Below are positions 63,642 through 64,000 of a stretch of 64,000 nt of DNA, one piece after another. The DNA is taken from assembly GCA_910587635.1 (NCBI GenBank), contig CAJUNB010000018.1, positions 62,001 through 126,000 on the forward strand, in the 5' to 3' direction. The position numbers were made by a program, and so were the translations under genes. The notes beneath the pieces are model-generated. The model did not search any database. It worked only from the letters and a program-made list of their open reading frames with translations, and was not told the origin of the DNA. The stretch comes from an uncultured Lachnospiraceae bacterium. Lineage in GTDB: Bacteria; Bacillota; Clostridia; Lachnospirales; Lachnospiraceae. Every line of letters begins with the position of its first letter. The stretch's first letter is position 1.

Positions 63642-64000
63642 TTAGTTGTCAGTATCTTCCTGTGGGGTTATGCCGATAAAGTCTGCAATCCGGGTGGCGA
63701 TAGCGTTGCGGCCCTCGCTGTTTAAGGTCTTTTTATCTTCCTCCAGATACGTTTCATAATTGGATTCGGTAATCGTGCCAAAGTAATTATCAATAAAGGA
63801 GACGCCGCAAGTGACAGCGATATTCTTATAGGCTACCATGTAGTCTGCCAGAGTTCCCTGCCCCAGATTCAGGGTGCTGCCGGGTTGTAACTCCTGATTT
63901 TCATCCTCTGCATAATTGAAAAATGGCGAGGATACGATAATGCGGATATGGGGATAGGCCTGCTGAAGCAATCTGACAGACTGGAGCAGACAGCCGCAGC
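63642..64000 (-). CDS. Partial SGNH/GDSL-like hydrolase, C-terminal part
   Basis: The frame is open to the right edge, so the start is outside the window; the internal TTG at 63971 is not a likely start. About 118 residues are visible, with YPHIRIIVSSPFFNY, LADYMVAYKNIAVTCGVSFI and TLNSEGRNAIATRIADFI. These match the last third of SGNH/GDSL hydrolase folds; the final Asp-x-x-His position reads as LNSEGR rather than DxxH, so activity is uncertain. Possibly another glycan O-acyl-modifying protein. Confidence 0.5.
   Translation of the reverse strand, partial: CGCLLQSVRLLQQAYPHIRIIVSSPFFNYAEDENQELQPGSTLNLGQGTLADYMVAYKNIAVTCGVSFIDNYFGTITESNYETYLEEDKKTLNSEGRNAIATRIADFIGITPQEDTDN

Overview
The window looks like the chromosome of an anaerobic Gram-positive bacterium of the Clostridia, probably a Lachnospiraceae member. 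The signs are strong AGGAGG ribosome sites, TTGnnn/TATAAT promoters, AT-rich codon use, and the protein families present. This is inferred from sequence character only. No rRNA, tRNA, CRISPR array or intact insertion sequence was seen. Almost all of it is a very large surface-glycan locus, rich in multi-pass membrane (GT-C type) glycosyltransferases.

Region 1 (1-18.3 kb, visibly AT-rich): the end of one SAM methyltransferase and a complete paralogue, a CDP-sugar block (a degenerate RfbF-like protein, RfbF, RfbH, RfbG) for a CDP-6-deoxy or 3,6-dideoxyhexose, a PglK-type ABC flippase, several GT-C membrane proteins, and a GT2 transferase. Two neighbouring membrane genes (10.8-14.1 kb) are broken, each by two frameshifts and one in-frame TAA.

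Region 2 (18.3-25.5 kb) is a non-glycan island. It holds a tyrosine-recombinase-fold protein that has lost its catalytic residues and a TPR membrane protein. These are followed by a compact operon with a near-consensus promoter, a 33-residue CxxxC peptide too short for routine ORF calling, a hairpin, a radical SAM/SPASM enzyme with a PqqD-like N-terminus, an M42 metallopeptidase and a SNF2 ATPase. This is the best candidate for an undescribed system: a RiPP pathway co-transcribed with a chromatin-remodeller-like ATPase.

Region 3 (25.5-48.4 kb, visibly less AT-rich): ManC (GDP-mannose), a second PglK-like ABC flippase, GT-C, GT2 and GT4 glycosyltransferases on both strands, then a + strand module of GT-C, MBOAT acyltransferase, SGNH protein, GT4, CotH-like kinase and Wzx-type flippase. 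A convergent - strand operon holds a GT2, a PTPS-related GT-C and a sensor-like membrane protein.

Region 4 (48.4-64 kb): an intergenic repeat and hairpin cluster, then a second module of acyltransferase-3, MBOAT, SGNH protein, DUF6077-like pair, UDP-glucuronate 4-epimerase-like enzyme, CotH-like protein, GT-C and GT2, followed by a GT4, a second Wzx flippase and a partial SGNH-like gene at the edge. Together these genes would make nucleotide sugars, build lipid-linked glycans, flip them, and decorate them outside the membrane with sugars and acyl groups, and perhaps act on surface proteins through CotH-like kinases.
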